Numbered from the stretch's first letter, positions 22,068-32,350 are shown. The stretch is DNA of 64,000 bases from Cladocopium goreaui (GCA_947184155.2 CAMXCT020003157.1:519804-583803); one strand, 5' to 3'. A program made the numbers and translations. Notes: generated from the sequence alone by a model not told the origin.

Positions 22068-22137
22068 CCTTTCATGTCTCCAGGTAAATCCAGATAGTTC
22101 ATCAACTTGAAACTCAGGTCCGTTGGGGCCAGTCCCC
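22068..22137 (-). CDS. G3 exon, unknown protein
   Basis: After TTAGAATTAG: two bases, GLAPTDLSFKLMNYLDLPGD MK, donor GTGAGC. The consensus donor leaves two bases while the next exon expects one, so the true donor may be a GA site a few codons earlier. Confidence 0.6.
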
Positions 22138-22189
22138 CTAATTCTAATCATCATGCTGCTATATTTTCTGCAACAAAGAGTATGGCCGG

Positions 22190-22481
22190 GATGTGTTTTG
22201 CCATAATTTGGCGCCTATATCCCATTCTCCAGACAGCCCCAACCAGCATTTCCAGTTTCCGCTGCAACTGTGCACAAGCAACCATTGGATTCGAAAAACA
22301 CGTGGCATTGCCTGGTGCATGAGATTGTCTTGCGATGTCTTGCGCCATCTTGCATGACATCTCACCAATAACCAATGACCCAAAAAGCCCTTTCACGGAG
22401 GCCTTCACGTGGTAACATATCCATCCTTCCCAATTCCTTGCAACAAAAGTGCCTGCTCGGCGCTCAAGAAACTTGCTCGTG
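22190..22481 (-). CDS. G3 exon or exon pair, unknown protein
   Basis: Acceptor GGTCTTTTCCCAG, then an open frame of nearly 300 bp: TSKFLERRAGTFVARNWEGW, ICYHVKASVKGLFGSLVIGE, KMAQDIARQSHAPGNATCFS and QLQRKLEMLVGAVWRMG. It may be one exon, or two: a GT donor lies after 22397 or 22366 and an AG acceptor before the QLQRKL part. The first base completes the last codon of 23908-23966. The upstream intron (22482-23907) contains the plus-strand methyltransferase-like pseudogene. Confidence 0.6.
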
Positions 22482-22657
22482 CTGGGAAAAGACCTTTTCC
22501 CCCGTACCCAGGGTTGGGCAGAGACCATCAGTTCGAATGGAGGGGCAGCTGACGCTTTGAGAAAGAGCTATCACAACAGTATCCTGGAGCAGGTAATCGC
22601 TTGCACTGAGAAACTCCAGCAGCACTCGGTCCCGCGGACTGGAGATAATGCCGCTGG

Positions 22658-23593
22658 ATGCCAGTGAGTGCTGATCAGAAAGATGAAAAAACCTGGCATC
22701 AAGATATTTCCTTCATCATGCATTCCGTTGAAGGTGTTGCACATGGTCATGCAGGTGTTTTTTCGATGCAAGGACTAGCACGGCTTTATGCCCAATTACA
22801 CATTAAGACTCTCTGCTTTGTTCACTTCTTCTCCGGCCATAGACGTGTAGGGGATTTGCAACATCAGATCGATTCTCATCATGTGCAAGGACAAGTTCAA
22901 TTTGTTCTGCCTGAGCATCGGCTTTTGTCTCTAGGGTGACGCTGGCAACCTGGCGACTCCAGCCAGCCGTGCCTTCTGGACGAAGCAGATTCAATCTGGA
23001 GCCATTGTAGGGTGCGGCGGGGGACCGCCCTGTGAGACATACACTGCGGCTAGGCTAGGTTGCTTCCTGATGGACCTCCTCCTCTTGGGACTGACGATGA
23101 GCCGTTGGGGTTGCCGAGCAACTCGCCACGGCAGTGGAAGCAGACTGTGCTTGGCACGGTGTTGATGCAGTTCATCGTTGAAATTGTTTTTTGGTGCGCC
23201 TGTTGCGGTGGATGCTCGTTTATTGAACATCCTGCGTACCCTGCGTGGGCACGCAAATTGAGACCATCGAGCACGCGGACGTCCAAGGCCATGCGACGGA
23301 TGAAGAGATTACATTGCGCTTCGGTGGTTCCCTACGACCAATGCATATTCCAGTGCCGTGCCCGTAAACCTACAACCCTTCTACTAATTCGTTTGCCTCA
23401 TCTTCGAGATCGTATCATGCGTCTCAGCGACCATGGACGTTGCAGCCATCACGGCGGTTTTCACATCGGCCTCCATGGGAAGGATGAGAAGGGCGACTTC
23501 AAGACCTCCATCGCGAAGATATATCCAGTCGAGATGAATGCCGCCATTGCTGATTCTGTTGTACAGTGTACAGTTTTCACTTTCTGTTTTTGA
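22658..23593 (+). pseudogene. Frameshifted methyltransferase-like element gene
   Basis: Three plus-strand segments form one broken reading. Segment 1 (about 22800-22925): LCFVHFFSGHRRVGDLQHQI. Segment 2, in another frame (22935-23056): RAFWTKQIQSGAIVGCGGGP then PCETYTAARL. Segment 3, back in the first frame (23066-23593): DGPPPLGTDDEPLGLPS, CGGCSFIEHPAYPAW, RKPTTLLLIRLPHL and GKDEKGDFKTSIAKIYPVEM. The order FSGxRRxGDLQ, PPCET, EHPA resembles the spacing of C5-cytosine methyltransferase motifs I, IV and VI (FAGxGG, PPCQ, ENV), with EHP in place of ENV. I recall intact relatives as a large dinoflagellate family linked to repeats; that is memory, not a search. Two frameshifts (about 22930 and 23060) and in-frame stops between segments show it is dead. 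Confidence 0.7.
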
Positions 23594-23907
23594 TCTTCCT
23601 CATAATCATGGGGCGCTGAGTCAAGATCTTTCCGAGCTCACGCGGTTAGATTTTGTGTCAAACGACTGTTATCTTGACTTGTAAAGTACCAACTGAGCTA
23701 TGCACGAACCAAGCAGGACTATCTTGCAGCATATGGAAAGGAAAGGAAAGTTATACTATTATACCACATGCTGTTTGGATATAATTGTTTCATCAAAGGC
23801 CAAGTTATGACTATTATACTATTATATACCATATACTGTTATAACTATAATATAATTGTATTATCTTTCCAATTTCCACGTTTCCATGGCCAGTTCCGCG
23901 TGGTCAC

Positions 23908-23966
23908 CGTGGTCCTTCTTGGAGCTTGCCCTTGGCCAGATCCAGCAGGAAAGGGCCCAAGGTCTC
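23908..23966 (-). CDS. G3 exon, unknown protein
   Basis: Acceptor GAACCTCCCCGCAG, then ETLGPFLLDLAKGKLQEGP with two bases over before GTGACC. Strong codon bias (CTG, GCC, AAG, CTC). The join to the exon at 22481 makes an Arg codon across the 1.4 kb intron that hosts the pseudogene. Confidence 0.7.
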
Positions 23967-24129
23967 CTGCGGGGAGGTTCAAAAATCAACCACAAAAAAT
24001 GAAGATTTCATCGGGAATTTAGCTAAGAAAAATTGATAAGAAAATGATAAGGTTGTCATAGGGATTTATGCAAGCAACAAGTGCTTTAGCAGGGATTAAA
24101 CTCCGACAAAATCATGATTTAACACATAC

Positions 24130-24234
24130 GCAATTCCAAACTGAAAAAACATGGATGTTTGGGATGCGCTCTGCCGATTCTGTTGCTGTAACTTAGCAAC
24201 TGCACGATTGTGAGAGATGTGTTTCAGAACGTGA
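24130..24234 (-). CDS. G3 exon, helical unknown protein
   Basis: After ATCTTAG: one base, HVLKHISHNRAVAKLQQQNR, QSASQTSMFFQFGI, donor GTATGTG (or a GC donor two bases earlier, which gives the phase the next exon needs). The Gln-rich middle looks like a coiled or helical linker. Confidence 0.65.
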
Positions 24235-24424
24235 CTAAGATGACTAAGATCTTGAGACCTTCATGTCAATGAATTATGTTTGACCGACCTTGAAATCGTT
24301 TTTGAGTCGTTTCCTCAGACGTTGAAAGCAAGGGGAACATGTTCACCACCAAATCCCTCAAAGCACATCCACCTTCTCAGAGGCTGTTTGGAGTAAGAGT
24401 ATGGTGATTGAACAATATATATAT

Positions 24425-24557
24425 ATATGTATGTAACCTCTCTCTACGTGTAAATAAATAAATAAATAAATATATATATATATATATAAATATGTATAAT
24501 TATACATTTACATTTACATATACATATACATATACATACACAAATACACATACATAA

Positions 24558-24588
<31 letters not shown>

Positions 24589-24990
24589 TATGCATATACA
24601 TACATATGCATATATATATATATATATATGTACATTATATACTCATATATATATACATTATTATATACATATACATTATCATTTAAATTATCGAATGCAT
24701 TATCATATACACTATCATAAACATTCTCATATACATTATCATATACATTATCATATACATTATCATATACATTATCATTTACATTATCATATACATAATG
24801 TTAAAAAATACGCAGACACATACACATACAATTACATATACATATACATAGACACAGAAATATACATGTCATATACATAGACATAGACATAGACGTATAC
24901 CGTATAGATAGACACAGACATAGACATAGACATATACAATACATATATACACATAATATATATATATATCTATCTACTCTAACCTACACA
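24425..24990. repeat. Microsatellite cluster
   Basis: (TA)n, (ACATATACAT)n and a 12 bp unit ATTATCATATAC repeated from about 24700 to 24800. Intronic to G3. Confidence 0.9.
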
Positions 24991-25018
24991 ATTTCATTAA
25001 AAAATGAACTGGAAAGAC

Positions 25019-25126
25019 TCGCCCCCAAGCAGGGACCGCCTCGAAGAGCTCGGCATACTCCGGGGTGCCAGGTTTGTAGAGTTCAAACAGGGCCACCCTT
25101 GGTTCACCGGCAACGCAACGAAGCGG
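25019..25126 (-). CDS. G3 exon, unknown protein
   Basis: After GGCCTTACCAG: 36 codons, PLRCVAGEPRVALFELYKPG and TPEYAELFEAVPAWGR, then GTCTTTC (a GC donor GCGAGT lies four bases earlier). The codon bias is among the strongest in the window. The plus strand is open too (NWKDSPPSRDRLEELGILRG before GTAAGG), but the minus reading has neighbours on its strand. Confidence 0.6.
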
Positions 25127-25619
25127 CTGGTAAGGCCCAACAGATTTCTGGAATTTATGGTTATCCTACATTCATAGTGATAACAAAGGCTGGAAGTTAT
25201 AGTAGTAAATTAAATTGAACTTTCGAGCTTGATGGTTTTATATATCATGAACAGTCTATGCCACATCTGCTATGTTTTAACTCAAAAAACACAAACATGA
25301 GGCACCCCTAGGCAACCCCAGGCAACTCATTTCAGGTGATGGCGAAGCTTAGCATAGACGAGATCTTATCTGCTCATTTGAGTCTGAGATAAATGAAGAT
25401 CATTTTAGACATCTTATGCATTCCAATGTTTATTTGATTTTTTGGTGTTTATAAACAGGCATCTTCAATCCGGCCACTTGAGTCAAACCACCGACGCTCA
25501 TTTCATGCAAACAAAAATGAGTTCGTGAATTGTGACTCCAGTAGTCCAGTGGTGCCCCGAAAGCAAGCTGGCTCAATGATGTCGGTAGTTAGGAACTGTG
25601 ACTTTTAGCTGTGGTGTTC

Positions 25620-25990
25620 AAAGTTGCAATCGACCTACTCCCAATCCCTAATCCGTCCAATCCGCGTTTGCCACCGTAATCCGTTCAATCCGCAATCCCG
25701 TGAAATTTGTGGAATGTTACGCGTCAGGTTATTGAGCTCAAAATCTTTGGCGCTTTCGCTTTGATTCACATGCGGGAACAAGAACCTTACCAAAAAACTT
25801 TCCCCAAACCTTCCGCCACGAGCCGCAGAATAACACCAAAAAAAGCACATGGAAGCCAAAGTAGCCGTTTCGGAGGCTATTTCATTCTCCCCAAACCTCC
25901 CAAGCCGCAGAATAACACCAAAACAGAGACTTGGGAGCCAAAGTAGCTGTTTCGGGGGTTGTCTCATGTTCCCCTAAAAAGCGCGCGAAC
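25620..25990. repeat. Local duplications in a G3 intron
   Basis: An 85 bp tandem duplication (about 25795-25880 and 25880-25965, sharing AGCCGCAGAATAACACCAAA) next to repeated CAATCCGC motifs (25660-25695, again near 26195). The two open frames here carry the duplication and are not convincing genes. Confidence 0.6.
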
Positions 25991-26051
25991 GCTTTTGCTG
26001 GAGCTCTTGCGGAAAAAGAGTGCAACGATTTGGGTAAGGCACGCATTTAGC

Positions 26052-26118
26052 TTTGCAGCTTGTCAAGATAGAATCTCATTGAGAAGCCTTGCGGCTCTTC
26101 CAGTTTAAGCAAAGCGAT
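26052..26118 (-). CDS. G3 exon, unknown protein
   Basis: After TTTATCATAG: IALLKLEEPQGFSMRFYLDK LQ with one base over, ending at a GC donor (CAAA then GCTAAATG). Joins in phase 0 to the upstream exon, reading FIEDQPTN-IALLKLEE. Confidence 0.6.
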
Positions 26119-26472
26119 CTATGATAAAGCCACCATGCACTTAAAATAACCAGGCGAAATTCAACAAGCGCAGGGCAAAAAGGACCTGCAATCCGTAAAC
26201 CGTCTAATCCGCAACCCCCCGGGGGATCCGGATTGCCTTTGAACAGGCCAGTTTAGGAACTGCAACTTTTATAATCTCAAAGATGTAGAAATGTCTGGTA
26301 GTTAGTTAGGAGGTCAATATACTTTTGGGGTCATCCCACTTGGTAAAGTACCTGGCTCATAACCCTGAGGTAAACTCAGTTCCCAAACTGTGTTGTCCCG
26401 TCTATAATTTTATTATAGGAATCGGATGAACAAACCGTGCCAAACCCCAAAAAACGCGAAACCAGTTACGAC

Positions 26473-26702
26473 ATTCGTGGGCTGATCTTCTATGAACCTC
26501 CATTGTTTCCTCAGACGATGAAAAATCCCATCTGTCACTGAGGTGAAGCACCCTCTGCTGTCAGCCTTCATAAACTCCTCGAACTTGTCGGGACGGAAGG
26601 TCTGATACCTGCGACGCAACGTCGCAGCCAGGTGCCCACGGCCATGGCCAGAGTTTGGGGTGGAAACCTTGACATCACCGATGTTCTTCAGATCTTCAGT
26701 AC
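26473..26702 (-). CDS. G3 longest exon, unknown protein
   Basis: Acceptor TTTTTTCGCAG; two bases then 76 codons: TEDLKNIGDVKVSTPNSGHG, RGHLAATLRRRYQTFRPDKF, EEFMKADSRGCFTSVTDGIF and HRLRKQWRFIEDQPTN, donor GTCGTAAC. An earlier donor at 26498 (GGAG then GTTCAT) is possible but breaks the phase. Basic and soluble; no family recognised. Confidence 0.7.
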
Positions 26703-27029
26703 CTGCGAAAAAATCAAAAAGAAATACGGACAGCCATTGGTTTCCCTTGGAAATTGATTATTATCTACTACAAATACTTTTCCAATCTATGTTAGTTCTT
26801 TCGAGGCCAAAACATGTCGTGTTCACATGGTTAAACTGGCCATCCAAATACAACTGCGGGGTAAACTCCTCCCATGTGCTGGGTGAACAACTCAGTATTG
26901 AGCAGTTCATAGCATTTCGGATCATTTCACCCCAACTGAATCCCCTTCCAATCCAAGATACCATCTCAGAAAAGTAGTTTGGTTAGCTGGTTAGACCAAA
27001 CGCAACCTTGGTCGGGGTGATGGATGAAC

Positions 27030-27091
27030 CGCCCACTCCGCCAGCCACTGTGTGATGCGATCATGTGGCAAAGAGCGGACAAAGGTGGTGA
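27030..27091 (-). CDS. G3 exon (most upstream assigned)
   Basis: After CACCTACAG: two bases, TTFVRSLPHDRITQWLAEWA, donor GTTCATCC. Good codon bias. It leaves phase 0 while the next known exon starts with two bases, so at least one exon between them is unseen. Confidence 0.6.
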
Positions 27092-27611
27092 CTGTAGGTG
27101 GGTACAGTTTGGACCCAACCAACTGTGATGCTTCGATAGTGGATGTACGCTAGGCAGCTAGGCATCGTTGCGAGCTCTCGACATCTGGCTACATCTGGCT
27201 ACAGTGAATAGATGCACAAATAGCCCCATAACAAAATTCAGGTTGATCCAGTACATCTTCCGTTCATATCTACTCTTTATAAAGGTTGATTCCCTATTTT
27301 TCTTGTCGTTGCTGATTTTGAATTCATCTAGATGAATAATACCAATGGTACCAACATTATCTAACATATATTAATTGTTAGAATGATATACTGTACTATT
27401 CTTGGAAGTTTGAGGAATGTAGTATAACAATATATTACTAACAACTTGAAAAATGATAGTAATACTATATATATATACATAAAACAAATAATGCACTAGT
27501 TTTAACATAATAAAATAAAAAAAATAAAAAAACATTTCGGGACAGTTACCCCTACTGTACAACTGCCATCATTCCAGTGATGCCGCAATGAGATATAATC
27601 CACCGATCGAT

Positions 27612-27720
27612 CATATCTAATTGGTGATCAACCCTCTGAAAAAATATGAAAGTCAGTTGGGATGATTATTCCCAATATATAGAAAAATAAAACATGTTCC
27701 AAACCACCAATCAGATATTG
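27612..27720. mobile_element. Family B element (diverged)
   Basis: AATTGGTGATCAACCCTCTG at the left and TTCCAAACCACCAATCAGAT at the right, with the central TCAGTTGGGATGAT. Confidence 0.7.
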
Positions 27721-27859
27721 TTGGTGATAGATCCAGCGATCTCCCCGTTACATCAAAATCTTCGTTGGTATTTGGTATCGCAAATCACACTTTTTTTTTT
27801 TTTGCGGTGTTTCAATCCCTATGACCGTCGTGTTTATCAAACCGATATTGGCTTCTGGA

Positions 27860-27889
27860 TGGATAAATATAGTAAATATGGATATACAC

Positions 27890-27921
<32 letters not shown>

Positions 27922-28800
27922 GTATGGATAAATATGGATAAAGTATATCCATTCGGAAACCAAGAATTATATCTAATCCCCTGCTATTGGGATCTTAAAT
28001 CCAATGATTATTCAACCCCTATCATTGTATTTTTTGAAAGCCCACCTCACTGTACGTAAGAGGGCTGGCTGATTCCCAAAGATGTTAGTGCTGTGTGTTA
28101 ATCAAAACAATATTGGTTTCTAGCTAGATAAGGTATAACCCACAATATCTATTTGGTTAACCAACTACTATATCCAATCCGAGTGCTAGTGCTATTGACT
28201 AATGCAATCAATCAAATCATGATTGTTTGATTGAAAACCAATACTGTTTCAATCCTACACCCAGTTGTCATTGTTTTCTTCTTTTATAATATAGACAACA
28301 AAACAAACAATGTACTATTGTCGTTTTTTTCAATCACACCACATCCATCTGACTATTAGTTATTACACTCTTGGGGATGGGATTGATTCCTCATATTATG
28401 ATACGTGTATCTCTGTTTGTTGCTCTACGATGTTTTAGTCAAATCAAATTACAACGCTGTTTTTGTCAAATCAAATTACAATCAATAATATATATATATA
28501 TATATTATTTATGATAATTTATCATTTATGAACTAATTGCCTGATTGATATTTGATGGGATATTCATTAATCACTATTGATGGGATGAACTCAAATTATC
28601 ATATCCATTTGTCTATCAAACATCACTCTTGATTTCTTCATCATGAACACATGACTTACATCCTTATCAAAGGATTCCAGGATATCCCATGATATCCCAT
28701 CTTAGATCCAAACACTATTTGCATATTAGTTTGCATTAATTTTTAGAATATATCCACCACTGATTTGTTATCATGAGACCAATGTATATATATATATGTC
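27860..28800. other. No gene seen; AT-rich intergenic or intronic sequence
   Basis: Short (TA)n tracts (27890-27925, 28485-28510), many stops in all frames, no paired splice sites around biased codons. Confidence 0.6.
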
Positions 28801-28930
28801 TATAAACTCTATGCTCGTATGAGATTTTATTTTACTTCATCAACGCATTGGTTGAAGGGAAAATCTACAGGAATCGGCAACTATGGATTTTCCCAAAATA
28901 TGAAGGGGTTCTGTAAATTTTCCCTTAGAC

Positions 28931-29059
28931 CAATCCATCGACATCAAGATCTTTCCCAACCCTTCCACATGCCACCTGGACATCTCCATCTCCACGTCTG
29001 GCTTCAAGGACTCCCAAATGTCTAAGGCCCGAGCCTTTCGAGCCTTGCGAGTTTTTGGG
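28931..29059 (-). CDS. G4 exon, charged unknown protein
   Basis: Acceptor TGCTTGTTTCAG; one base, 42 codons: PKTRKARKARALDIWESLKP, DVEMEMSRWHVEGLGKILMS, MD; donor GATTG then GTCTAAG. Lys/Arg-rich start, possibly a nuclear localisation signal, followed by helix. Two other frames are open here but have weaker codon bias. Confidence 0.65.
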
Positions 29060-29370
29060 CTGAAACAAGCAGGGTTCGCAAATAAAAACTGCTGAATTCA
29101 CCATATGTCCAAAAGAAGAAATGGGGTTGTTTGTCACCATAATATATATAATATATATAGTTATCAGCTTGGGATGATAAAACCGAAGCTGTTGTCTAGT
29201 TTGATGTACCTATATCTAATAAAATCCAAAACCACAATATACTATATAGTTAAACCCAAGTATATATAGACTAGATAGAACCAACCGTGGCATCTGGAAA
29301 CCATCACGCCAGGCTGGAAACCGCTTCATACGTATAAACATCCTCCACCCAGGTGTTGTCAAATGTCAAC

Positions 29371-29410
29371 CTTTGAGTATTACTAAAGCCCGGTCGAGCC
29401 TTCTGGCCAA
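29371..29410 (-). CDS. G4 small exon
   Basis: Acceptor with a long pyrimidine tract (TTCACCCTTTGCCCAG), 13 codons LARRLDRALVILK, donor CAAAG then GTTGAC. Phase 0 with the exon upstream. Confidence 0.65.
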
Positions 29411-29482
29411 CTGGGCAAAGGGTGAATTTAAAGGATGTTTTTCGTCATTTGCCCAAAATGGAAATGGCAGGCCGGTGACTAC

Positions 29483-29611
29483 CCCCAAATAGCGAGTCCA
29501 TCTCGTACTAAAATGCTGCCTGATTGATACCCCATTCTTGTTGGTGCAGAACCCTGTCTTGATTTGGTGAAGTCGCAAATGTTTTGCAAGGTAAACCTCC
29601 AATGTTTTATC
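29483..29611 (-). CDS. G4 exon, unknown protein
   Basis: After GGCACCTCAG: 43 codons, DKTLEVYLAKHLRLHQIKTG, FCTNKNGVSIRQHFSTRWTR, YLG, donor GTAGTC. Phase 0 on both sides. A 72 bp intron separates it from the next exon, while the frame stays open through the intron, which makes a retained-intron form possible. Confidence 0.65.
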
Positions 29612-29832
29612 CTGAGGTGCCCTCACACCCTATAATTAATTGGGATTCAACCCCCCCGTGACCCCACAATAAATAAGTTTTTTTGTTTTTACTTTTCTGA
29701 AAAAGAAGCGGTATTATTAGTCACCATCAAGAACCGCTAACAGGCTTGCCCACAAAAGTGGTGGCAATGACTCTATAATGTATCTAGGCTGTAGATATAT
29801 TCACATTCAATGGGCTTCAGAAACCAACTTAC

Positions 29833-29901
29833 AATCTTGGAATCTATGGATTTGAATCACATTGAGGATATCCAGCATTTCCACACTCAATCTTGGATTT
29901 G
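29833..29901 (-). CDS. G4 exon, unknown protein
   Basis: Acceptor TTTTGTTTTTCCAG, then NPRLSVEMLDILNVIQIHRF QD and a perfect donor (GATT then GTAAGTTGG). The first two bases complete a Ser codon begun in 29929-29995; that intron is only 27 bp long as drawn, so the exact pair may differ. Confidence 0.6.
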
Positions 29902-29928
29902 CTGGAAAAACAAAACAAAAAAGAACAC

Positions 29929-29995
29929 ATCTCCGACATATCCTCCATTTCTGGTGTATTTCCGGGAGCCGGTCAAACACCTTGAGCAGTGGCTG
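29929..29995 (-). CDS. G4 exon, unknown protein
   Basis: After AAGGGTTCAG: QPLLKVFDRLPEIHQKWRIC RR, one base over. Strong codon bias. The 27 bp gap to the next exon is too short for a usual intron; either the two are one exon with a different reading or one edge is wrong. Confidence 0.5.
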
Positions 29996-30195
29996 CTGAA
30001 CCCTTGTTGGCTGATGATTAGTTCGATGCAATTCCATCCTTAAAAAATTGGGGATTCTAATAATCCAACAGGGAAATATATTCTAATCCAACAATATGTT
30101 GGATTCTGATTTCCCTATTGGTTCAATATATTGGGGAGTCTAACTATCCATCCGAACGGGAAATCCCGACAATCCAACCAACCAGGACTCCGTAC

Positions 30196-30293
30196 GGCAA
30201 TCTCTTCAGCACTGAGCCCGTCCAGTTGGCTGGGGAATTTGAACTCGGCACGCGTTCGAGATCGCTGAGATGGCGAACGAACTGGGGACATTT
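30196..30293 (-). CDS. G4 exon, Ser/Arg-rich start
   Basis: After CGGACCCAG: two bases, MSPVRSPSQRSRTRAEFKFP then SQLDGLSAEEIA, donor GTACGG. The RS-rich start resembles phosphorylated nuclear proteins. Confidence 0.6.
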
Positions 30294-30352
30294 CTGGGTC
30301 CGAGTGCAGTTATAGCCCTTAACAGTTGCACATGGGATTATAATGATATATA

Positions 30353-30420
30353 ACTATATATAACCTTAGTTGCAGGAGTGATTTCATCCCATTTATAAAT
30401 GGTAAAGGGCCACAACTGTG
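30353..30420. mobile_element. Family D repeat
   Basis: ATATAACCTTAGTTGCAGGA then CATTTATAAATGGTAAAGGG, parallel to 19090-19147. Confidence 0.5.
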
Positions 30421-30456
30421 GGGGAAAAAAACACATACCCTCCGGTGTCACCAAAC

Positions 30457-30483
30457 CTGTGGTGAGGAACTTTTCCCAGCGAA
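30457..30483 (-). CDS. G4 micro-exon (27 bp)
   Basis: RWEKFLTT between GAGCTTTAG and a GT donor (CACAG then GTTTGG). In phase with 30196-30293, completing a Glu codon. Confidence 0.45.
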
Positions 30484-30976
30484 CTAAAGCTCCACGGCTA
30501 GTCCGGGGATTTTACAGCAACGTGTGATTGCCAGAGGGTACATAAGATCTTAGAGTCTTTGAATCCTCAATTTTTGGTCATCTGAGAGATGCACTAAAAA
30601 TCTTTAAAGATCCTTTCTTCCCAAGCATGGATTCAGATTGGGGGACAAGAAAAACGCCATGGTCTTCTGCTAAAAAGGACCTCGGTTTCGGGCAGCCCCA
30701 AATCATCATTTTTTTGAATTTCCCATTGCAAACCATCCAATTTGGGGGATCCTCATTTTAGGAAGCCTCCATATGCATACTTGGGAGTGCAGTCCCATCT
30801 ACAAGTGGATATATAATCACAGCATACCATATTGTACCCCAGTTATATTTGAGTATATATAATATAGATAGATACATATATATATATTATATTATGGGTA
30901 ATATACCACTTCCTAACTGGGATGCACATCCAAGCATGGTTGCTGCAAATCTTCCTCCTATGATTGGGAGACTCAC

Positions 30977-31028
30977 GCGCCAGGATGAAGCATCTTGACC
31001 CTTTTGGGGTCTGTGTTCATCGTTGACG
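30977..31028 (-). CDS. G4 exon, possible start
   Basis: After CATATTAAG: STMNTDPKRVKMLHPG, donor GTGAGTC. Contains an in-frame ATG, so it may be the start of the protein. Confidence 0.5.
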
Positions 31029-31099
31029 CTTAATATGAAATCATGCCACAAAAAAAAAAACACAAAACATGTTTAGGTCCAGTTATGTCCAATGCTCCT

Positions 31100-31290
31100 C
31101 CAGATTTTTTGTTGGGGACGGGGCTGTGATAATAGGGGATAAAGGACTAGAAGTAGTGAACGATCTGGTGCTCGTCATTTTCTGGGCGCAAGGGAATCAA
31201 CATCCTGCTCGTCTTCTAGACTCGCATGTGGATGCAGTGGATGCATATGGAAGAACTGTGGATTTAAAGATTAGGGTCTCTCAAAACGAG
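31100..31290. other. Open stretch, strand unresolved
   Basis: Plus frame of 95 codons (31069-31356, for example NDLVLVIFWAQGNQHPARLL) and a minus exon-like stretch (FFHMHPLHPHASLEDEQD between AAATCCACAG and GTTGATTC). The flanking genes are minus. Confidence 0.3.
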
Positions 31291-31492
31291 AAGCAACCAA
31301 CATGGTCACAAACGGCCAGTTTAGAAGGAATCATTGTGATTAAGCATGGGTCTTAGGGATTCACATGTTGAGACCCGATTTTTACCGAAACAAGTATTAA
31401 CTTCAAGGATTCAATGAACAAAAAACAAAAACAAACTCCGAGTGAATAGTTTGAGGTTCACCATGAATTCCCAGAAGATAAACTGGAAGTAC

Positions 31493-31533
31493 CCTCGAAA
31501 CCAACAAATTTCCATGGCAATGGGAGGTGTTTC
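31493..31533 (-). CDS. Candidate small exon
   Basis: After GGTGTCGCAG: ETPPIAMEICWFR, then donor GAGG with GTACTTCC. Confidence 0.4.
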
Positions 31534-31607
31534 CTGCGACACCATCCCGTGGAAGGATCGGTGTGGCGCCCCATAGTGAATTGTTGTTGCTCTATAAACG
31601 TCAGTAA

Positions 31608-31645
31608 CTAGGAGCACGGCCCTTAGATGGCCGTGTGCGTTTTTT
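31608..31645. other. GC-rich hairpin with T-run
   Basis: CACGGCC (31615-31621), loop CTTAGAT, GGCCGTG, then TGCGTTTTTTG. A near-identical hairpin lies at 35347-35372. Confidence 0.6.
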
Positions 31646-31811
31646 GATTCATGGGATGTTTTTGATCATGTTTGATGTGCTCGTGCCAATAGGAATTCGC
31701 GTGATTTTGGTGTAAAGGCCGTGAACGCCTTAGTTCCAAGCAGAAAGATGAATATAGTCGCCTACACGAAACCATCGTTTTGCTGTGCCCAAATTAAATA
31801 ATTCGCGGTAG

Positions 31812-31892
31812 TTGGGTCTAATTTCGTTATTTCCACACTGAAATAGTTTGACGTCGGGAAATTACGAAATTAACAATTGACGTCAAACTCGT
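31812..31892. other. Interleaved inverted repeats
   Basis: TAATTTCGTTATTTCC pairs with GGAAATTACGAAATTA, and GTTTGACGTC pairs with GACGTCAAAC. The pairs overlap, so two alternative structures are possible. Confidence 0.6.
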
Positions 31893-32289
31893 TTTGACCT
31901 GCACATGCTTCATTGTACCCGTTTCTACCCGCGCCTGAAGATTATAGATTCAAGTTGCCGATTTGCTTACATGGTGTAACAGCAGTTTGGCAGCTTCTTC
32001 AATAACAGGAGACACAACAGCACAGTAGACAGCTGGTTGCTGGCACGATTGCAATGACCGGCTCTGCTGTTACTTGTTAAGACTGACGCGGCTGCGGCTG
32101 TGAAGGTGAAGCAGCGTCAGACGCAGAATTTCTAACCGCGTATGTTTTAGAGTTTTTCAACACCAAAAAAAAAAAACAAAAACATATGCGGTTTGACATT
32201 CAAGGTCATAGTTTTTTGCTTTCGGTAGCCGCTATAGTTTCATTCTAAGAACAGCAGAAAAAATCGAACTCACGCAAGTTGGCTTAAGA

Positions 32290-32350
32290 GACAGAGAGAG
32301 AGAGAGAGAGACACAGAGAGAGAGAGAGAGAGATAGAGAGAGATGTGTGT
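32290..32350. repeat. (GA)n / (TG)n microsatellite
   Basis: GA repeats followed by (TG)n inside the left arm of the foldback; complementary CT runs lie in the right arm. Confidence 0.9.

Noticed and set aside
26761-26964. Minus frame WEEFTPQLYLDGQFNHVN as an exon
   Set aside because: Codon use is A/T-ending and no splice pair fits the phase of its G3 neighbours.
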